From Limnanthes douglasii subsp. nivea (Eukaryota > Streptophyta > Magnoliopsida > Brassicales > Limnanthaceae), in contig JAUPFV010000002.1 in NCBI GenBank assembly GCA_036936605.1, forward strand, positions 271,816,770-271,880,769: DNA of 64,000 nt. Direction: 5' to 3'. The position numbers were made by a program, and so were the translations under genes. The notes under the pieces were generated by a model, which made no database searches, had not been told where the DNA came from, and saw only the letters and a list, made by a program, of their open reading frames with translations. This document shows, piece by piece, positions 59,874-64,000 of the stretch. The first letter of the stretch is position 1; each line of letters begins with the position of its first letter.

Positions 59874-60367
59874 CTTATGATTTACTTTGTTTATTTTTTA
59901 TTCAGACTAAAGTCTTTGGAAGGCCAAGGCACTCTTTTTTGTAATGGTGTCCGGTGCTCGACCCGACAGGTTTTTTGTGTTGTATCTTGACTATTTAAAA
60001 GTCCTTGGAAGGCCAAGGCAAGTTTAAGTTATTTCATTCAATGAATATCTCTGTTTTGTGCAACCATCATCTTCTTTCATTGTTCATTTTAATTTTGATA
60101 GCCAAAGTTTAAGTAGCCTTTAGTTGTTGTATTGTGAGAGTGTTTAAGTTCTCCGGCTAGAGTTTAAATAGCCCTTAGATATTTCAGTCCGGATAGTATG
60201 ACAAGGGACAAAACTTTAAAAAACACTTAGAAAATTTTTAAGAAGGCATCGAATTTTATTTAACAGCCCGGACACCTCATTAAAACCTCTCCGTGCCACC
60301 GGGGAGGAAAGAGTATGCCCCCAAATATTTACATGGATGTTTAAACAAGTAAATATTTATACAAGTT
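59874..60367. other. Gypsy-2 spacer between convergent pol and antisense gene
   Basis: No ORF. Two hairpins, CTTTGGAAGGCCAAGG (59914-59929) and CCTTGGAAGGCCAAGG (60003-60018), lie 89 bp apart. A conserved block near 60260-60300 (the minus strand reads ACGGAGAGGTTTTAATGAGG) also matches Gypsy-1 near 39860. Confidence 0.7.
59914..60018. terminator. Paired hairpins downstream of both convergent genes (Gypsy-2)
   Basis: Stem CCTTGG/CCAAGG as in Gypsy-1, loop AAGG here (CCTT on the other strand) against CCAT. The first copy has one stem mismatch. Role in 3' processing is inferred from position and conservation only. Confidence 0.4.
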
Positions 60368-61740
60368 CTATTCCAAGTAAATCCGGAGATGCTCGGTATT
60401 CCAAGGATGTGTTAGAACTCTGCCATATTTGTCTTCCAACCAATAAGTTCCAGGCTTAATTCTTTCAACAACGATATACGGACCCTCCCAAGTTGGGGCC
60501 AGCTTTCCGAAGAGCTTTTCTTTAGTGTGTAAGAAGACCTTCCTTAATACTTTGTCCCCAGGTTGGAAATCTCTTCTTTTAAATTGAGAAGCAAACCTGC
60601 TTCTCATCAAACCTTGATAGTGTGCAACTCTAAGGTGAGCTTTAACTCGTCTTTCTTCTATCAAATCAAGTTGACCTCTGATTGCCACCTCATTAGCATG
60701 TTCGGAGAAGTGTGAACACGGAAAGAGGGGAGAGTTGCTTCTATGGGAGCTACTGCATCCATCCCATAGACCAAGGCAAAGGGTGATTCTTGTGTTGCAG
60801 CCCCAGGTGTTGTCCGGTAGGCCCACAAGACCTCTTGTAAATAACTAGGCCACTTCCCAGCAGCCCCTTCCAAATTCTTCTTTAAGCCGGATAGTATAGT
60901 TCTATTAGCCACTTCAACTTGCCCATTTGCTTGTGGGTGGAAAAGTGAAGAAATGCATTGTTGTATACCCCTCGAGGCACAGAAGCTCTCCATTTCTCTA
61001 TTGTCGAACTGTGGCCCATTGTCCGTTGTTATTTTCTGTGGGACACCAAATCTGCAACATATGTTGGACATAATGAATTTTATAACAGCTTTTGATGTTG
61101 TCCCTGCTAGAGGGGCTGCTTCTATCCACTTCGAGAAGTAGTCTATGGCCATAATTATAGTTTTGCGCCCTCCGGACGCCACAGGGAGAGGCCCTACTAA
61201 ATCCAATCCCCATCGAGCAAAAGGAATAGGCTCAGAAATTGATTCTAAAGGAATGGCTGGTACATGAATTTCATAGCTGTACCTCTGGCATGGGTCACAC
61301 CTCCTCACCAATTCCTTAGCATCTTTCATGATTGATGGCCAATAGTAACCGAAGAGTAAAACTCTTCTTGTTAAAGCTCTAAACCCACAATGGGCTGATC
61401 CCTCACCATCATGCAATTCGGAGAGGACCATTTGTGATTCTTCATCCCCCAAACAGCGCAGGAGAGGTTTACTGTAAGATTTCTTGTATAACACTTCTCT
61501 CAATATGATGAAACCACGAGCCTTGTGTTTCAATGTTCTGGCTAGTGACTTATCCGGAGGCACAACACCATCGGAGAGATATTGTATGAGAGGAAACCTC
61601 CAGTCTTGAGGTTGTTTCACTTGTATTTCAAAAATTTCCTCTTCTTTACCCTTACAAAGTTGGATGGAGGGGCTTTCAAGCACATGGATCCATGGGTATG
61701 ACTCCGTATAGGCTACGGTTACTAGTGAGTCTGCTAGATC
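60368..61740 (-). pseudogene. Gypsy-2 integrase and end of pol
   Basis: Downstream of the TRIM insertion, pol resumes with the last RNase H residues and then a linker. The integrase follows: zinc part SAHCGFRALTRRV and CDPCQRY, core DLVGPLP, AIDYFSKWIEA, TTDNGPQFDN and HPQANGQVE, so the D-D-E residues appear intact. A one-base loss near 60715 shifts the frame; the C-terminal part (GDKVLRKVF, LAPTWEGPYIV) runs to a stop at 60368. Compared with Gypsy-1 this region has no internal nonsense codons. Confidence 0.9.
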
Positions 61741-61745
61741 ATTTT
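61741..61745. repeat. TRIM target-site duplication, left copy
   Basis: ATTTT at 61741-61745 and again at 62557-62561 flank the inserted element. Confidence 0.85.
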
Positions 61746-61975
61746 TGTAGGGAATATTGGGTCCGTATATTCCGTCTTTGTATATAAGTAAGAATACTTC
61801 GATCTCCACAATAGTGTGATATTGTCCGCTTTGAGCCCACTGGCCCGCACGGTTTTGCTTTTGGTCCACTTCCAAAAGGCCTCACACTAATGGAGATGTA
61901 TTCTTAACTTATATACTGATCTTTCTTCCCATGTTTAACCGATGTGGGATGTGGGACTTTTGGTCGCACCTAACA
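61746..61975 (-). repeat. TRIM 3' LTR
   Basis: 230 bp. It matches the 5' LTR over about 208 bp with more differences than the LTR pairs of Copia-1 or Gypsy-1, and has a longer 3' end. Confidence 0.85.
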
Positions 61976-62039
61976 ATCCTCCTCTCGAACAAAGTACCAC
62001 TCTAGCCTCATCTCAATTGACTTCCATCCACCTACTCGA

Positions 62040-62240
62040 TGACACGGTGCCGCTCCTTGATCAAGCCACCTGCTTGATGAGCTATCAGGCACTCCATCTT
62101 TAGACGAATTTGCGCCGCTCATTTATCAAGGCTACATGCTTGATGAGCCGTTGCGCTCCATCTTTAGATGAATCTGCGCCGCTCCTTTATCAAGCCACCT
62201 GCTTAATGAACTGTGGCGCTCCATCTATCCAGCAGATCAT
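62040..62240. repeat. Tandem repeat of about 70-75 bp inside the TRIM
   Basis: Nearly three units containing GCCGCTCCTTTATCAAGCCA, CTGCTTGATGAGC and GCGCTCCATCTTTAGATGAA. The units account for over half of the internal region. Confidence 0.85.
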
Positions 62241-62331
62241 TCACCTTGAGTATGGCTCTCGGCTTGTGGTATGATGTTCGTAGAATTTCACCCACATCAC
62301 AACCCACCACATCGCGTTCCGTCTGGGCCTA

Positions 62332-62347
62332 GTGCTCTGATACCACA
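62332..62347 (-). promoter_or_regulatory. TRIM primer binding site
   Basis: The minus strand reads TGGTATCAGAGCAC right after the 5' LTR, the initiator methionine tRNA type. Confidence 0.9.
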
Positions 62348-62556
62348 TGTTCCTCCTCTGTATATAAGTAAGAACACAACCGATCTCAACACTAGTATGA
62401 TATTGTCCACTTTGGGCCCACTGACCCGCACAGCTTTGCTTTTGGTCCACTTCCAAAAGGCCTCACACTAATGGAGATGTATTCTTAACTTATATACTGA
62501 TCTTTCTTTCCATGTTTAACCGATGTGGGATGTGGGACGTTTGGTCGCACCTAACA
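62348..62556 (-). repeat. TRIM 5' LTR
   Basis: 209 bp, TG...CA. Contains AGTATATAAGTTAAGAATAC, a TATA-like box, and GTGAGGCCTTTTGGAAGTGG. Confidence 0.88.
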
Positions 62557-62561
62557 ATTTT

Positions 62562-64000
62562 CTGCCCGGGGAATGTGTTCATAGACAACACTTTTAAACT
62601 TAAGCGCTTCATTTTTGAGGAGGAGTAAATACTTCACAAGTTGCTCCTTCTTAGCCTCAGATTGGCCTTGGGCATGGTGGATAAGTAGTTGGGAGTCACT
62701 TAACAGCTTCACCCTCTTGGCCCCACAAATGTGGGCTAACTTTAACCCAGCTATAGTTGCTTCGTATTCGGACTCGTTATTAGATTCCCTGAAAGCAAAA
62801 TAAATAGCCTGGTACATCTTATCTCCGTACGGGGAAGTTAAACATACTCCTGCACCACATCCCATTGTGCTAGATCCACCATCTGTTCGGACGACCCATA
62901 CTTTTTTATCTTTTACATCAGTAGCTTGCTCTGAATCCCTGTCGGAGTGGAATTCGACCAGAAAATCAGCCACAACTTGGGCTTTGACTGCTGTTCGGGG
63001 AGCAAAGTCTATGTCAAAGTCCCCCAACTCTACTGACCACTTAGTCATTCTGCTCGAAATGTCTACTTTTTGAAGGACATTTTTTAGGGGAAAAGAGGTC
63101 CGGACAATGATAGGATGAGCCTGGAAATAAGGCCTCATCTTCCTTGCAGCTACCACCAGGGCTAATGCCAATTTTTCAAGTTTTAAGTAACGCTTCTCTG
63201 CATCTATCAAGCTTTTGCTGATGTAGTACACTGGATGGGGATGACTATCGACCTCTCTTACCAGCACAACACTGATGGCACAACTTGAAACTGCCAAGTA
63301 TACAAAGAGAGTCTCCCCATCGACTGGTTTGGAAAAAGTTTTGGGGGAGGACAGGTGTTTCTTGATCTCATTGAAAGCCTCATCGCACTGCGGGGTCCAA
63401 TCAAAGCCATTTGCACCCTTCAAAGTTTAAAAGAAAGGAGCACACATGTCCGAAGACCTTGAGATAAATCTGTTTAAGGCAGCTAACCTCCCCGTTAACC
63501 GTTGTACTTCTTTAATGTTTCGAGGAGGTTCCATCTAGAAAAGAGCATTTAGCTGGTCCGGATCGGGCTGTATTCCATGCTCACTTATGATATAGCCTAG
63601 AAACTTCCCGGACTGCACTCCGAACACACACTTTTCAGGGTTTGACTTCAAATTCACTTTTACCAAGCTGGCAAAAGTTTCTTGGAGATCGGACAAGTGC
63701 AACTGCTCATGTACGCTCTTCACCATCATGTCATCAATGTACACTTCCATATTTCTTCCAATTTGATCAGCAAATCCCTTGTTGACTAACCTCTGATAAG
63801 TAGCCCCAGCATTTTTCAAACCAAATGGCATAACTTTGTAGCAATGAAGAACTCTGTCTGTGATAAATGTGGTATGCTCTTGATCCCTTGGATCTACTTG
63901 AATCTGATTGTATCCGGAGAAAGCATCCATAAAGGAAAGCAGCTTGTTCCGAGAGGTAGAGTCTACTAACTGATCAATCCGGGGGAGCGGATACAAGTCT
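62562..64000 (-). pseudogene. Gypsy-2 reverse transcriptase and RNase H domains (5' end off window)
   Basis: From the window edge downward: PLPRIDQLVDS, MDAFSGYNQI, MPFGLKNAGATYQ, catalytic VYIDDMMVKS near 63740, EKCVFGV and GKFLGY. Then comes the standard gypsy RNase H (FDWTPQCDEAF, YYISKSLIDAEKRY) and the second, archaeal-type RNase H (RTDGGSS near 62890, NNESEYEA near 62780, LSDSQLL near 62690). Its last motif is cut by the TRIM insertion at 62562. Two nonsense codons lie near 63535 and 63427, both where Gypsy-1 has Gln. The rest of RT looks intact. Confidence 0.92.

Larger units (their letters stand above)
61746..62556 (-). mobile_element. 811-bp TRIM-like non-autonomous LTR element inserted in Gypsy-2
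   Basis: On the minus strand the 5' LTR is 62556-62348 (TGTTAGGTGCGACC to GGAGGAACA). It is followed by a primer binding site TGTGGTATCAGAGCAC (62347-62332), a 356-bp interior without an ORF, a purine tract GAGAGGAGGA (about 61979-61987) and the 3' LTR 61975-61746. The 3' LTR has about 22 bp more at its end than the 5' LTR. ATTTT duplications flank it, and it splits the second RNase H of Gypsy-2. Size and lack of coding capacity fit TRIM elements. It is not Cassandra, as I see no 5S-like promoter boxes. Confidence 0.9.
56015..64000 (-). mobile_element. Gypsy-2, Tat-type Ty3/gypsy element, minus orientation, runs off the window
   Basis: The 3' LTR is 56015-56452 and its polypurine tract lies at 56453-56468 on the minus strand. 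Going up the window come the antisense gene (plus strand), then pol on the minus strand (integrase, RNase H, RT). Gag and the 5' LTR lie beyond 64000. Protein similarity to Gypsy-1 is high throughout, so both belong to one family. It has fewer stops in pol than Gypsy-1 but is interrupted by an 811-bp TRIM-like element and by one frameshift. Confidence 0.93.

Noticed and set aside
61746..62556. Cassandra-type TRIM with 5S rRNA-like promoter
   Set aside because: I looked for the 5S internal control region words in both LTRs and did not find them.
1..64000. Organellar insertions, rRNA genes, or a virus-derived (pararetrovirus) segment
   Set aside because: No plastid, mitochondrial or rRNA sequence was recognised, and every RT region is explained by copia or gypsy elements with LTRs or clear domain order.

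Overview
The window reads as nuclear DNA of a flowering plant, most likely a eudicot. It is strongly AT-rich, carries one intron-rich plant gene, and is otherwise dominated by LTR retrotransposons, a SINE, minisatellites and microsatellites. I see no bacterial, organellar, rRNA or CRISPR signature, and I cannot name the species.

Layout. 1-8951: AT-rich repeat-filled DNA with a decayed multi-exon coding relic (251-1181) and several tandem duplications. 8957-13913: a complete but broken Ty1/copia element (Copia-1) with 271-bp LTRs and a 5-bp target duplication. 13914-16612: minisatellite blocks. 17670-23638, minus strand: the one convincing host gene, an oxysterol-binding-protein-related protein of the plant ORP1C/1D type, with eight coding exons, 808 codons and one GC-AG intron. 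24000-32880: decayed coding relics, a copia gag fragment, a tRNA-derived SINE and minisatellites. 32900-46700: an old copia element (Copia-2) split by a 10.4-kb Ty3/gypsy element of the Tat type (Gypsy-1, 33662-44084) and again by a 372-bp insertion. 46700-56000: further copia fragments and degenerate repeats. 56015 to the window end: a second, related Tat-type element (Gypsy-2) on the minus strand, itself interrupted by an 811-bp TRIM-like LTR element (61746-62556).

Most notable observation. Both Gypsy elements carry, between pol and the 3' LTR, a long gene on the opposite strand. In both copies it has a TATA-like box about 100 bp upstream, a pyrimidine-rich leader, a two-exon reading frame with a GT-AG intron at the same codon, and a pair of small hairpins between the convergent 3' ends. 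The product has a disordered N-terminus, a core resembling the 'putative gypsy-type transposon' family, a basic stretch, a coiled coil and an acidic tail. Antisense extra ORFs are already known in Tat elements such as Grande, so the class is not new. The intron, promoter and double hairpin are what deserve a second look.

All retroelement reading frames here are interrupted by stops, frameshifts or insertions, so none looks autonomous. LTR differences counted by eye are 8 of 271 for Copia-1 and about 14 of 410 plus a small indel for Gypsy-1.
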